From Nitrospiria bacterium (GTDB taxonomy: Bacteria > Nitrospirota > Nitrospiria > DASWJH01), in NCBI GenBank assembly GCA_036397255.1, contig DASWJH010000094.1, positions 1-57,375 on the forward strand: 57,375 bases of DNA. Reading direction: 5' to 3'. The first letter of the stretch is position 1; every line of letters begins with the position of its first letter. A program made the position numbers and the translations under genes. Shown piece by piece: positions 38,819 to 49,004 of the stretch. The notes below the pieces were generated by a model that saw only the letters and a program-made list of their open reading frames with translations, was not told where the DNA came from and did no database searches.

Positions 38819-41037
38819 CCCGAAACCCTTTCCAGTCGCGCAACATTAATGGCTAATCGTTTTACCCCAACCCTGGGAAAATCAACGCTCACCCGCTGAT
38901 CCCCTACGGGGCCATCACTTCTTCGGATAATTCCCTCTCCCCATACCGGGTGACGGACCCTCACTCCCACCTTAAAAAGGGTCGATGGACCATCAGAGGT
39001 TGAAAAAGTATTGGATGGGTCAAAAATTCCCTGGGCAGTTTGATTAAGCCTTTTTGGGTTTCCAAAACCCCCCGTTTCTTTCACGATAGGAGAAAAACCA
39101 CCGGAACCACTAAACTCCGTTCGGAACAGAAACTCCTCCGGAATATCCTCCATAAACCGTGAGGGGGTATTCCATTGGGTCGTCCCATGTAATCTTCTCT
39201 GGGTAGCATGGGTAAGAACCAATTTCTCTCCTGCCCGGGTCATACCAACATAGCATAACCGGCGTTCCTCCTCCAACTCCTGGGAATCTCCCAAGGACCT
39301 TTTATGAGGAAAAAGGCCCTCTTCCATACCTGCCATGAAAACCACGGGAAACTCCAACCCCTTGGCATTGTGCAGAGTCATTAAAGAAACCGCATTTTTT
39401 GAATTTCCTTTCCCTGGTGGTTCGCTAACAAGGCTCACCTGATCCAAAAACAGTTTCAGATCACCCGGCTGATTTTTTTCCTCAAACTCCCCCAAAGCCG
39501 AAAGAAGTTCTTTCACATTTTCAATCCGGGCTTCCGCCCCGGTTTCAAATTCCTTCCGAAGATAATCCATAAAACCAATCCGGTCTATGAGGTGCCCTAA
39601 AACGTTTACCAAAGACCCTTTGTCCAACTCTTTCCGGAATCCCTCCAATAGATTGAAAAATTCAACACATCTTTTCTGAGAACCCGTTTGAATGCCTTCA
39701 TCCCCAAGGGTTTTGATCGCCTCCCACAGCCCTATTTTCTTTTCCGAGGCGATGGTTTCCATTTGATCCAAGGTGACCGCTCCAATCCCTCTGGGGGGAA
39801 GATTAATCACCCGTTTTAAGCTCACCTGGTCATTGGGGTTGAGCAAAAGTCTGAAATAGGCCAATAGGTCCTTTATCTCGCGGCGTTCATAAAACCTTAC
39901 CCCACCAATGATCACATAGGGAATGCCTTCACGCCTCAATCCGTCCTCAAGAGATCTGGATTGGGCATGGGTTCGATAAAGGATACACATATCTCCAAAT
40001 GGGTTCCCTCTTTGAAAAGCCTTTCGAATAAAATCGGATATATACCGTGCCTCCTTCTCCTCATCCGAGTTGGAACACAGAATAACCTTTTCCCCATTTC
40101 CATTCTCAGTCCAAAGGGTTTTTATTTTCCGTTTTTGGTTTTTGCTGACCACCCCTGAAGCCGCTCCCAGGATGGTTTGTGTGGAACGGTAATTTTGTTC
40201 CAGCTTCACCACCTTTGCATTGGGAAAATCTCTTTCAAATTGAAGAATGTGTTTATGGTCGGCTCCTCGAAAAGCATAGATGCTTTGATCATCATCCCCC
40301 ACCACGCACAGGTTTGATTCCTTTCCAACCCAAAGTCGTGTGAGTTGATACTGGGCAGGATTGGTATCTTGGTATTCATCCACCATCACATAGTGAAACC
40401 GTGCCTGATACCCTTCCCGAATATCTGTTTTCTGCTGAAAAAGGTCCACCGAATTCATAATCAAATCGTCAAAATCTAGGGCATTATTTTGGTGAAGCCG
40501 TTTTTGATATAGGTCATATACCTTCTGAACCTTTTCCTCCAAACCAAAATTCTGGGCTTCTCTGTTAAATTCAACAGCGGTTTTTAACTGGTTTTTAAGA
40601 GAGCTGATTCGATGGGAAATCACCTTTGGGGGATACAGGTCTTCATTTATTTGCAAGATTTTAACACATTCTTTCACCAGGGTGTGTTGATCCCCTTGAT
40701 CATAGATGACAAAATCCCGGGATAACCCCAACCGATCTCCATGGGCCCTGAGCATTCGAACACAAGCCGAATGGAAGGTGCTGATCCAAACCTTTTTGGC
40801 CAGGGACCCCACCAACGATTCGATCCTGGCTTTCATTTCATCAGCCGCTTTATTGGTAAAGGTCACTGCAAGGATATTATGCGGGTCCACACCCAAGTTC
40901 TGAATTAGATGGACAATTCGATAAGTAATGACCCGTGTTTTTCCGCTTCCCGCTCCCGCAAACACCAATAAAGGGCCACCGGTATGAAACACCGCTTCCT
41001 GTTGGTTTGGATTTAAATCAAGCAAAAATTTTTCCAT
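38815..41037 (-). CDS. pcrA: UvrD/PcrA-family 3'-5' DNA helicase
   Basis: Superfamily 1A helicase for repair and replication restart. 740 residues: Q motif LNPNQQEAV (9-17), Walker A GAGSGKT (28-34), motif II VDEYQDTN, GDDDQSIYAFRGA, QNYRSTQTIL and MTLHNAKGLEFPVVF. The C-terminus has a Tudor-like domain (VGVRVRHPVWGEGIIRR... ), more like PcrA than E. coli UvrD. Lies 19 bases after glmS. Confidence 0.93.
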   Translation of the reverse strand: MEKFLLDLNPNQQEAVFHTGGPLLVFAGAGSGKTRVITYRIVHLIQNLGVDPHNILAVTFTNKAADEMKARIESLVGSLAKKVWISTFHSACVRMLRAHGDRLGLSRDFVIYDQGDQHTLVKECVKILQINEDLYPPKVISHRISSLKNQLKTAVEFNREAQNFGLEEKVQKVYDLYQKRLHQNNALDFDDLIMNSVDLFQQKTDIREGYQARFHYVMVDEYQDTNPAQYQLTRLWVGKESNLCVVGDDDQSIYAFRGADHKHILQFERDFPNAKVVKLEQNYRSTQTILGAASGVVSKNQKRKIKTLWTENGNGEKVILCSNSDEEKEARYISDFIRKAFQRGNPFGDMCILYRTHAQSRSLEDGLRREGIPYVIIGGVRFYERREIKDLLAYFRLLLNPNDQVSLKRVINLPPRGIGAVTLDQMETIASEKKIGLWEAIKTLGDEGIQTGSQKRCVEFFNLLEGFRKELDKGSLVNVLGHLIDRIGFMDYLRKEFETGAEARIENVKELLSALGEFEEKNQPGDLKLFLDQVSLVSEPPGKGNSKNAVSLMTLHNAKGLEFPVVFMAGMEEGLFPHKRSLGDSQELEEERRLCYVGMTRAGEKLVLTHATQRRLHGTTQWNTPSRFMEDIPEEFLFRTEFSGSGGFSPIVKETGGFGNPKRLNQTAQGIFDPSNTFSTSDGPSTLFKVGVRVRHPVWGEGIIRRSDGPVGDQRVSVDFPRVGVKRLAINVARLERVSG

Positions 41038-41056
41038 TTCCAGATCCCGCTCCTGA

Positions 41057-42886
41057 TTATTCCACCGTCACACTTTTAGCCAAATTTCTGGGTTGATCCA
41101 CATCACTGCCTCTCAACACGGCAATGTGATAGGCCAATAGCTGAAGGGGAATGACCATTACCAGTGGAGACAAAAAGGGATGCACCTTTGGAACCACCAA
41201 TACCTCATCCGCTTTCTGGCTTACCTCATTATCACCCTCTTCTACAATGGCGATCACAATCCCCCCTCTCGCCTTGACCTCCATCACGCTATTTAAAACT
41301 TTTTCATATACCGAATCCTGGGGGGAAATAAACACCACCGGCATGTTTTCATCGATCAGGGCAATAGGCCCGTGCTTCATTTCACCGGCAGGATAGCCCT
41401 CCGCGTGAATATAGGAAATCTCCTTCAGTTTGAGCGCCCCTTCCAGTGCAACGGGATAGTTGACACCCCGTCCCAAATATAAAAAGTCCCGAAACTGGAA
41501 AAAACGCCGGGCGATATCTTGGACCTTCTCCTCTTTCTGAAGAACCTCTTCCACCCATTGGGGGGCGTGGACCAACGCCTTGATCAACATTTTTTCTTCA
41601 TCCCGACCCAAAGTTCCCCTAACCCTTCCCAAATAGAGGGCCAAAAGATAAAGTGCCATCAACTGGGAGGTAAAGGCCTTGGTGGAGGCCACTCCAATTT
41701 CCGGGCCGGCATGGGTATAAATAACACCCTGTGACTCCCGGGCAATGGTACTTCCCACCACGTTACAGATGGAAATCACATGGGCTCCTTTTTTACTGGC
41801 TTCCCGCATTGCTGCCAATGTATCGGCTGTCTCACCCGATTGCGAGATGGCCACCAAAACGTCACCCGAACCGACCAATGGATCACGGTAGCGAAATTCG
41901 GAACCGATATCCACTTCAACAGGAAGTTTCCCTAGTTTTTCAATTAGGAATTTTCCCACTAAAGCGGCATGCCATGAGGTTCCACAGGCCACTAGGGTGA
42001 CCCGTTTGAGTTTTTTTAATTTCTCAATTGAAAACCCCATCTCTTCCAACTCTACAAACTCTTTTTCAAGGTTTACCCTTCCCCGTATGGTGTCCATCAT
42101 GGCCCGGGGTTGTTCGTGGATTTCTTTGAGCATAAAATGGCGATATCCTCCTTTTTCCGCCATAACCGGGTTCCAGGTTACCTCATCGATTCCCCTTTCA
42201 ATGATCTTTCCATCTAGGGTTTTTAAAACCACCCCGGAGGGGGAAAGAGAAGCAAATTCCCCATCGTGTAGGTACAAAACCTTTCGGGTGTGATTGAGAA
42301 TGGCAGGAATATCAGAGGCGGCAAAAAACTCCCCTTTTCCGATACCCACCACCAAAGGACATCCATTTCGTGCCGCAATCAGGTGATTAGGGTGGGACTC
42401 CGAAAGGACCAATAAGGCATAAGCACCCCGAATCTGTCCCAACGCTATCTGAACAGCAGCCTCCAGGGAATCTACCTTCTGAAGGGCACGATCAATGAGG
42501 TGAACGATCACCTCCGTATCGGTATCGGAGGAAAACTGTTTTCCTTCCGCAAGGAGCTCACGTTTCAGCACTAAAAAATTTTCAATGATTCCATTATGAA
42601 CCACCACCAATCCCCCCACCCGATGGGGGTGGGCATTCTCCTCTGAGGGTTTCCCATGGGTCGCCCAGCGGGTGTGGCCAATTCCAATGGATCCTTCAAA
42701 AGATTGATCCTGAATGGCCTTCTCCAAATTCACCAGTTTTCCTACACAGCGCCTGACCTCAACTTTTCCCTCCTGTAAAAAGGCAATTCCGGCGGAATCA
42801 TAACCTCGATATTCCAATCGCTTCAACCCTTCAACCAAAAGGGGAACCGCATTTCGATGCCCTACATACCCTATAATGCCGCACAT
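41057..42886 (-). CDS. glmS: Glutamine--fructose-6-phosphate aminotransferase (isomerizing)
   Basis: Makes glucosamine-6-phosphate, the entry to UDP-GlcNAc and so to peptidoglycan and LPS. 609 residues: class II glutaminase with Cys2 exposed after Met removal ([11 protein letters not shown]), GHTRWATHG, then two SIS domains ([26 protein letters not shown]) and the C-terminal [15 protein letters not shown]. No glmS ribozyme-like element was recognised in the 106 bases upstream. Follows glmU, the next pathway enzyme but one. Confidence 0.97.
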   Translation of the reverse strand: MCGIIGYVGHRNAVPLLVEGLKRLEYRGYDSAGIAFLQEGKVEVRRCVGKLVNLEKAIQDQSFEGSIGIGHTRWATHGKPSEENAHPHRVGGLVVVHNGIIENFLVLKRELLAEGKQFSSDTDTEVIVHLIDRALQKVDSLEAAVQIALGQIRGAYALLVLSESHPNHLIAARNGCPLVVGIGKGEFFAASDIPAILNHTRKVLYLHDGEFASLSPSGVVLKTLDGKIIERGIDEVTWNPVMAEKGGYRHFMLKEIHEQPRAMMDTIRGRVNLEKEFVELEEMGFSIEKLKKLKRVTLVACGTSWHAALVGKFLIEKLGKLPVEVDIGSEFRYRDPLVGSGDVLVAISQSGETADTLAAMREASKKGAHVISICNVVGSTIARESQGVIYTHAGPEIGVASTKAFTSQLMALYLLALYLGRVRGTLGRDEEKMLIKALVHAPQWVEEVLQKEEKVQDIARRFFQFRDFLYLGRGVNYPVALEGALKLKEISYIHAEGYPAGEMKHGPIALIDENMPVVFISPQDSVYEKVLNSVMEVKARGGIVIAIVEEGDNEVSQKADEVLVVPKVHPFLSPLVMVIPLQLLAYHIAVLRGSDVDQPRNLAKSVTVE

Positions 42887-42992
42887 AATACCCTATTCCC
42901 TCATTCTAAATATGGATTCTTTTAAATTCCTTCTTCACGATTTCCTTCCAATCACAGCACCTTTTCCCAAGGGGGGTGAACAGCGAGGGTTT

Positions 42993-44399
42993 TTAAGATT
43001 TCCTTTTCTGGGTCGGTTTCTTTGCCCGCAAATTTCTTTTTTTCACCCAGCCGGTTTTATTCTCCTGTTGAACACGATTGATGGCCAAAGCCCCCGGTGG
43101 AACATCCCGTGTGATGGTAGATCCCGCAGCGATCATGGCCTTTCGCCCGACCTTCACCGGGGCAACCAACTGGGTATCACTCCCGACAAAAACGCCGTCC
43201 CCAATCACGGTTTTTGATTTTTTGTTCCCGTCATAATTGCAGGTGATGGTTCCCGCCCCGATATTCACCCCTTTTCCGATTTCGGCATCCCCAATATAGC
43301 TCAGGTGATTGGCTTTGGAACCTTTTCCTAATTCACTTTTTTTTATTTCTACAAAATTTCCAATCCGGACCTCTTTTTTGAGGACTGTCCCGGCCCGTAA
43401 ATGAGTAAAGGGACCCACGGAAACCGTGTCCTCCAGTATTGATTCCTTCACCACACAACCATTTCGAACCAAAACACCATTTCCCAAACAGCTATCAATA
43501 ATATGGACCCACGGTCCAATGACACATCCTTCCCCAATTTGCGTCCTCCCCTCAAGAAAAGTGGAGGGATAAAGCACACTATCCTGCCCAACCAAAACCT
43601 CCTCATCCACATAGGTGGTGGCGGGATCTATAACGGTTACACCCCGATCCATTAGGTTTTCCAAAATTTGGCGTCGCATCATGGTCTCTGCAACGGAAAA
43701 GTCTTTCCGACTATTAACCCCGAGGATTTCGGCCGCTTCAGGAACCACCCAAGCGGTAACCTTTTTTTTATTTCTCACGGCTTCTTCTACAATGTCCGTT
43801 AAATAGTATTCTTTCTGGGCATTGTCTTTTTTTAAATTTTTTAACGCCTTAAAAAGAAAACCCGGATCGACCAGATAAATTCCCCCATTGACTTCTTGAA
43901 TTTTTTGCACCTGAGAGGTGGCATCTTTTTGCTCTACCACCCGTAACACATCACCCGGAGAGTTCCGTAAAATTCTTCCATATCCTGTGGGATTTTTCAA
44001 AACTGCCGTTAATAACGACAAGGTCGAACCGGTCTCCCGATGGTGTAACAAAAACTGTTGAAGAGTGGCTTGGGTTAAAAGAGGGGTATCCCCGTTAAGG
44101 ATCAAGAGATCCCCCTGGAAACGTTTTAATATTGTTTGTGCTTGCAGGGCCGCATGTCCAGTTCCCAGCTGTTTTTCCTGTCGGACAATCTTAATCCCTC
44201 TGTTTTTTACCAGGGCTTGAACTTCCTTGCCTTGATGACCCACAACGGCAATGGTGACATCGGGTTTTAAGGAGAGGGACCGATCCACCAAATAAAGGAT
44301 AACCGGCTTTCCGCACAAGGGGTGTAGAACCTTCGCTTTTTTAGATCGCATCCTTTTGCCCAACCCTGCCGCAAGGATCAACACACCCAAACGATTCAT
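42993..44399 (-). CDS. glmU: Bifunctional GlmU: GlcN-1-P acetyltransferase / GlcNAc-1-P uridylyltransferase
   Basis: Last two steps to UDP-GlcNAc. 468 residues: pyrophosphorylase domain (1-230) with LAAGLGKRMRSKKAKVLHP and LNGDTPLL; left-handed beta-helix acetyltransferase domain with EGRTQIGEGCVIGP, ELGKGSKANHLSYIGDAEIG and NIGAGTITCNYDG, and a lysine-rich tail. The start overlaps the DUF502 gene by 4 bases. Confidence 0.96.
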   Translation of the reverse strand: MNRLGVLILAAGLGKRMRSKKAKVLHPLCGKPVILYLVDRSLSLKPDVTIAVVGHQGKEVQALVKNRGIKIVRQEKQLGTGHAALQAQTILKRFQGDLLILNGDTPLLTQATLQQFLLHHRETGSTLSLLTAVLKNPTGYGRILRNSPGDVLRVVEQKDATSQVQKIQEVNGGIYLVDPGFLFKALKNLKKDNAQKEYYLTDIVEEAVRNKKKVTAWVVPEAAEILGVNSRKDFSVAETMMRRQILENLMDRGVTVIDPATTYVDEEVLVGQDSVLYPSTFLEGRTQIGEGCVIGPWVHIIDSCLGNGVLVRNGCVVKESILEDTVSVGPFTHLRAGTVLKKEVRIGNFVEIKKSELGKGSKANHLSYIGDAEIGKGVNIGAGTITCNYDGNKKSKTVIGDGVFVGSDTQLVAPVKVGRKAMIAAGSTITRDVPPGALAINRVQQENKTGWVKKRNLRAKKPTQKRKS

Positions 44400-45031
44400 C
44401 CAACGTTTCCCTTTATCACACCTTCCCCCGCCTGGGGGGAAGAAGGGGAATAAAAACCCCCGGAAATAATCATCTTCATTCCTTCCTCAACCGTCATGGA
44501 AAGCGGGATAATATCCTCTTCCGGAACCATCAACATATAGCCCGAGGTCGGATTTGGCGTTGTCGGAACATAAACATTCACCACCTTTTGATGCGTCACC
44601 CGCTGTACTTCCCCCTGAGTGACACCAGTCAGAAAGGCCAGGGAATACTGGCCTTTTCTTGGGAATTCAATTAAAACAACCCGATTAAACCGTTTATTCC
44701 CTTGACGGGAAACGGTATCAATAATCGATTTAATCGTGGAATATATATTTCTAACAATGGGAACCTGTCTTAAAAAAAATTCCCAAATTTGAAAAAGTTT
44801 TTTCCCGATAAAATTGGTGGTCAGAACCCCCGTGAAAAAAATCAGCAAAACAAGGGTAACAATCCCTAGACCGGGAATATAAAAGTCGATATACTTTTTA
44901 AGTAAATCTCCAAGAAACCCCTCAGTGGTAATAAATAAGGTTTTTAATACCAGGTAGGTACCCCAGATAGGGGTCACCACCAAAAGCCCTGCAAAAAAAT
45001 ACCCTTTAATGTGTTTACTCGTAAGAGTCAC
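44396..45031 (-). CDS. DUF502 family inner-membrane protein
   Basis: 211 residues from GTG 45031, with two membrane helices (about 9-30 and 52-75) and the DUF502 motifs LGIVTLVLLIFFTGVLTTN, RQVPIVRNIYSTIKS and VYVPTTPNPTSGYMLMVP. Function not established in bacteria. First gene of the leftward glmU-glmS-pcrA-gat run; divergent from the ATPase gene across 230 bases where no strong promoter was picked out. Confidence 0.85.
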   Translation of the reverse strand: MTLTSKHIKGYFFAGLLVVTPIWGTYLVLKTLFITTEGFLGDLLKKYIDFYIPGLGIVTLVLLIFFTGVLTTNFIGKKLFQIWEFFLRQVPIVRNIYSTIKSIIDTVSRQGNKRFNRVVLIEFPRKGQYSLAFLTGVTQGEVQRVTHQKVVNVYVPTTPNPTSGYMLMVPEEDIIPLSMTVEEGMKMIISGGFYSPSSPQAGEGVIKGNVG

Positions 45032-45261
45032 CCTTCTGAAGTTTTAAATGTTCGGGGCATCCGTCCCCCATCCTACTTTGATAAATGAAAGGATGCGGAA
45101 TGGGATATACTCCGTTGAAAAAACTAGAATAATTTTAACCGTTTTCAAAAAGGTATGCAAGCGGAATTGATAAGAATACATTTGCAATTTCCAAATAGTT
45201 GAATTAAGATGAGCCACGCTTAAAAAATGCCACCCCGAATAAATTCAAAAAGGTAAAAAAG

Positions 45262-47196
45262 GTGACCATATTCGAGGTTGTCCTTCAAGAAATACGAAAT
45301 TTTAAGCAGCTTACCCGCCTTAGTTTCAAACCCAGCCTTAACATCATTCAGGGGGACAACGGCTCCGGAAAGACCACCCTTTTAGAAAGCGTGGTGGCCG
45401 GGATATTTGGATCCGCATGGGCTCCTTCAAAATCCCTCCTTTCAAACGACCCCTCGGTCACTTCCCAGGCAGGCATTGTCATTAAGACAAGCCAGGGGGA
45501 AATTTTTCGAATCACCAGGGATTTCACCAACAAAAGACAAGCCCTTTCAAAACTGGATCAATCCAGGAAATTCGTTATCACCGAAAAGGAAGATACCCGG
45601 ATTCTAGGATTTGTCCAGCAGGAACTCCACGGCCTTCAAGGGGATGATATTGAGAAAACCTCAATGTTGAAACGGGATGGTCTACCCTCATTTCATTCCC
45701 CCAATTCAAAAAAAAATGCAGTGTCTTCCTCAAAGCAAGATACGTCATTTACCGCTCCGCTCCCGGGGCCCGACCCTTCCGTCTCCCCCACTGAACCTTC
45801 CCTTTCCCAGGAGGCAAGGGATAAGCGCTTAACAGAATTGATGACCATGCAGGAAAAAGCAGAAAAGGTTCTCCAAATTGAAGAAAAACTCAATAACCAA
45901 AGGGATAAAGCCAGTGATCTAAAAAGACGAATCAGACTTTGGGGTGAAAAAATTGAAGAGCTCAAAACCATTTCCGCCAAAGAGGCCTCCCTTGTCCTTT
46001 TTTCCGAGGCTCCACCCAATCTGGACGAAATGGCCCAAGCCTATGAACAATCAGAAAAAGACCAACAGCCTTTTCTTCAGGAAATCGATGAGGAAAAAAC
46101 AACTCTCCTCAACAACCTTCTAACCCTTCCAGAAATCAATCTACTTCAAAACAAATTTTTATGGATAGGGTCCGGCATTATTATTTTGAATATGGGAGTT
46201 GGCCTGGCCATTAGCCTTCAAGGGTTTTTAAGACACCTTTTTTTTCTTGGGTTTGCCACGGGAATTGGCTTCATCCTTTGGTCAATTTGGAAGGATAGGG
46301 ACCATTCTTCAAAAAGGTCAAAACTTCACGATCAGATTGACCAATTATACCGCAAGCAAGAAGCTCAGGAAGAAATTTTTCAAAAAACCTACGGGCCTTT
46401 TTTGGATTTCCTTAAAAAAACAGGGTGTAAAAACGGTGCGGAACTTCGGGAAAAAATACGCGGGTACCGAAATTTATCCCGCGCGAAAGAAGACCTGGAA
46501 AAACAAATTCGAGAGCTTCTCCAAGAAAATACCCCCCAAGCCCTGGATGAAGATTTTAAAAAATACTCCAAGGAAATAGAACACTTGGAAACCCAACTCA
46601 AAAACCTGGGGGATGCCCCATCAGACCTCTATAGTATTCAAGATGAAATCCGAAAATTAAAACAGGGCCCAACCCTTGATCAAACCCAAATGATGCAACC
46701 CCCTGGGCCTGAAATTGAAAAAGACCTGGCCTTATCATCAACACCCACTGAAACAGGGAACTCCACCCACAGGTTGTCCTTTCACCTCACCCCTTCCATA
46801 TATGAAAAGGTCGCCCCATTAGACCCAGGATCGATGCATGCCACAGCAACTACCCTTTTAAAAAGACTTGCCCCTGTTCCGCTAGGGGAGTTATTCCTTT
46901 CTCCCGATGGGGTGGTTTCCATTAAAGGTCCCGATGGTTCTTTCCTCCCATGGGAGAATCTCAGCTCCGGAACCTTGGATTTAACCTGGGTTGTTCTTTT
47001 TTTGAGCGGTCAGGGTCTTTTAAAAGACAAGCATCCTTTTCCCCTTCTATTAGACGATCCTTTTATCGGAATTGACCCAAAGCGGCAAGCTGCACTTTTA
47101 GATGTTTTGAGGGCCTTGGGTCGTCACCGACAGGTCATTCTCTGTACAACCCGAACCCTCCCAATTAAGGAAGGCGATCACCAAATCCATCTTTAA
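45262..47196 (+). CDS. Rad50/SMC-like ATPase with a mid-protein transmembrane hairpin (YhaN-like)
   Basis: 644 residues from GTG 45262 (AAAAAGG upstream). N-terminal half-domain: IRNFKQL and Walker A GDNGSGKTT (31-39). Coiled-coil segments about 190-290 and 350-470 flank two adjacent hydrophobic helices at about 299-318 and 322-343, which would put the coiled-coil tip in the membrane. C-terminal half: ABC signature ENLSSGTLD (565-573), Walker B FPLLLDDPFIGID (593-605), then QVILCTT. This is the layout of membrane-tethered AAA_23/YhaN-type proteins. The usual nuclease partner (SbcD/YhaO) is not adjacent; tmk and holB follow. Role unknown, presumably DNA-related. Confidence 0.8.
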   Translation: MTIFEVVLQEIRNFKQLTRLSFKPSLNIIQGDNGSGKTTLLESVVAGIFGSAWAPSKSLLSNDPSVTSQAGIVIKTSQGEIFRITRDFTNKRQALSKLDQSRKFVITEKEDTRILGFVQQELHGLQGDDIEKTSMLKRDGLPSFHSPNSKKNAVSSSKQDTSFTAPLPGPDPSVSPTEPSLSQEARDKRLTELMTMQEKAEKVLQIEEKLNNQRDKASDLKRRIRLWGEKIEELKTISAKEASLVLFSEAPPNLDEMAQAYEQSEKDQQPFLQEIDEEKTTLLNNLLTLPEINLLQNKFLWIGSGIIILNMGVGLAISLQGFLRHLFFLGFATGIGFILWSIWKDRDHSSKRSKLHDQIDQLYRKQEAQEEIFQKTYGPFLDFLKKTGCKNGAELREKIRGYRNLSRAKEDLEKQIRELLQENTPQALDEDFKKYSKEIEHLETQLKNLGDAPSDLYSIQDEIRKLKQGPTLDQTQMMQPPGPEIEKDLALSSTPTETGNSTHRLSFHLTPSIYEKVAPLDPGSMHATATTLLKRLAPVPLGELFLSPDGVVSIKGPDGSFLPWENLSSGTLDLTWVVLFLSGQGLLKDKHPFPLLLDDPFIGIDPKRQAALLDVLRALGRHRQVILCTTRTLPIKEGDHQIHL

Positions 47197-47285
47197 GGAA
47201 TTGCATCAAACACAATTCCTTTTCGATTTTAAAACCTTAAAGAGTTATGGACTCCCGGATATCACTTGTATTAACATGATTCTTC

Positions 47286-47945
47286 ATGAGCGGTTTATTC
47301 GTTACATTTGAAGGAATTGAGGGATCGGGAAAATCAACTCAGATCCAAAAACTCGGTTATGCCCTAAACCGCGAAGGGCTATCTACGGTGGTTACCCGGG
47401 AACCCGGAGGAACACCTATCGGGGAGAAAATCCGGGAGATCATTCTGGATAAAAATTATCAAAAGATGGCATCAAAAACTGAGCTTTTTCTGTATCTTTC
47501 TAGTCGGGCGCAACATATTGCGGAGCTTATTCAACCCTCTTTAGAGAAAGGAGAAATTGTTATTTCTGACCGATTTTCAGACGCCACCTTGGCTTACCAG
47601 GGAAATGGAAGAGGAAGAGACACAGAACAGCTAAACCAGTTAAATTCATTCATTTTAAATGGCCTAGAACCCGACCTCACCTTTCTTCTAGATATTGATG
47701 TTTCAAAAGGACTTTCAAGGATTAAAAAAAGGGGACCCCTCAACCGTTTAGACCAGGAGAATTTGGAATTTCACCAAAGGGTTCGCGAAGGATACCTCCA
47801 AATTGCGAAGGAAAACCCCAAAAGAATTCAGGTTCTTTCAGGAGGGAATGACTCTGAAACCATTCACAAGGAAATCATGCAGATTTTGATCCCTTATTTA
47901 ACGGATTACCGACAATCGGGGAAGGGTCTCAAAAAAAAGACATGA
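47286..47945 (+). CDS. tmk: Thymidylate kinase
   Basis: Phosphorylates dTMP to dTDP. 219 residues with P-loop FEGIEGSGKSTQ (8-19), the DRF(S)DAT motif about 96-102 that binds dTMP, REPGGTPIGEKIREI and a LID segment around SRIKKRGPLNRLD. Overlaps holB by 4 bases (ATGA), a frequent pairing. Confidence 0.95.
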   Translation: MSGLFVTFEGIEGSGKSTQIQKLGYALNREGLSTVVTREPGGTPIGEKIREIILDKNYQKMASKTELFLYLSSRAQHIAELIQPSLEKGEIVISDRFSDATLAYQGNGRGRDTEQLNQLNSFILNGLEPDLTFLLDIDVSKGLSRIKKRGPLNRLDQENLEFHQRVREGYLQIAKENPKRIQVLSGGNDSETIHKEIMQILIPYLTDYRQSGKGLKKKT

Positions 47946-48994
47946 CCGGGGGAAAAATCTTTAAAAAAGTTATCGGCCATCAACAAGCCAAGGAAATCCT
48001 CCACCGTTCAATTCTTCAGGAAAAAATCGCCCAGGCCTATCTTTTCGGGGGAGAAAAGGCACTTGGAAAACAACTCCTGGCCTTGGAATTTGCAAAAGGA
48101 GTAAATTGTACTCATAGAAAAAAAGGGGATGGAAAAACACCGGCTAATTTTGGATTTTCAGATCCCTGCCAGGAATGCCGTTCCTGTCGCTTAATTGACT
48201 CCTCCGCTCACCCGGACATCCATTTGATTCAACCCGAAGGAAATACTTTAAAAGTAAACCAAATAAGAAATCTGCAACAAAAAATTTTTTTAAAACCCCA
48301 AATGGGGGAAAGAAAATTTTTCATCCTCAATGACGCTGAAAAAATGAATCGAGAGGCCGCAAATTGCTTTTTAAAAACGCTTGAAGAACCCCCAAAGAAT
48401 TGCACCCTGATTTTAATTAGTTCAAGTCCCCATCTTCTCCTTACCACTCTCGCTTCCCGTTGTGTGAAAGTCGTTTTCGCCCCATTCACTTTTGATTTCC
48501 TGGTAGACGTTTTGGTGACCCAAATTGGAATTTCCCCGGATCAAGCATTGGATATTGCCTATTTTTCTATGGGAAGAATTGGAAAAGCGCTCACCATCCA
48601 ACCTGATTCCTTTTTCGAAGAAAAAAGGGAAACCCTCCAATTTTTAACCTCTTTTTCTGAAGGGGGAATATCGTTAATTTTGAAAACCGCCGAAATTTGG
48701 TCCCGAGACAACGATGTCATGGAAGAAAAAATGTTATGGTTGCTTCTCTGGTTAAGGGAAATTCTATTGATTCAAATGGGATCCCCTCTCCAGCTGGTCA
48801 AAGAAGCAAGGGAAATCACAATAATGAAAGACCTTTCCAAAATTTTTTCCATCGACCAAATTCATTGTCTTCACCAAGAGCTAATCCAAGCCAAAGAGGG
48901 TATCCTGAGGAACCACAACCGCCAACTTTGTATGGAAAAAATTTTACTCCTCCTCAGAGAGATCATTGCGGAGAACCATATGGTGGCCACCTAG
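47942..48994 (+). CDS. holB: DNA polymerase III delta' subunit
   Basis: Clamp-loader subunit. 350 residues: GHQQAKEIL near 13, a degenerate P-loop region (YLFGGEKALGKQLLA), zinc cysteines CTHRK... CQECRSC (about 57-87), HPDIHLIQPEG, and SRC sensor motif in LTTLASRC. Lacks a canonical GKT Walker A, as expected for delta'. Coupled to tmk, and metG follows after 10 bases. Confidence 0.9.
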   Translation: MTGGKIFKKVIGHQQAKEILHRSILQEKIAQAYLFGGEKALGKQLLALEFAKGVNCTHRKKGDGKTPANFGFSDPCQECRSCRLIDSSAHPDIHLIQPEGNTLKVNQIRNLQQKIFLKPQMGERKFFILNDAEKMNREAANCFLKTLEEPPKNCTLILISSSPHLLLTTLASRCVKVVFAPFTFDFLVDVLVTQIGISPDQALDIAYFSMGRIGKALTIQPDSFFEEKRETLQFLTSFSEGGISLILKTAEIWSRDNDVMEEKMLWLLLWLREILLIQMGSPLQLVKEAREITIMKDLSKIFSIDQIHCLHQELIQAKEGILRNHNRQLCMEKILLLLREIIAENHMVAT

Positions 48995-49004
48995 GAAAAA
49001 TATA

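Noticed and set aside
42887-42992. glmS ribozyme ahead of glmS
   Set aside because: The 106-base glmU-glmS gap shows no recognisable ribozyme core.
45032-45261. Divergent promoter region between the DUF502 and ATPase genes
   Set aside because: Promoters must lie here, but no -35/-10 pair stood out well enough to annotate.
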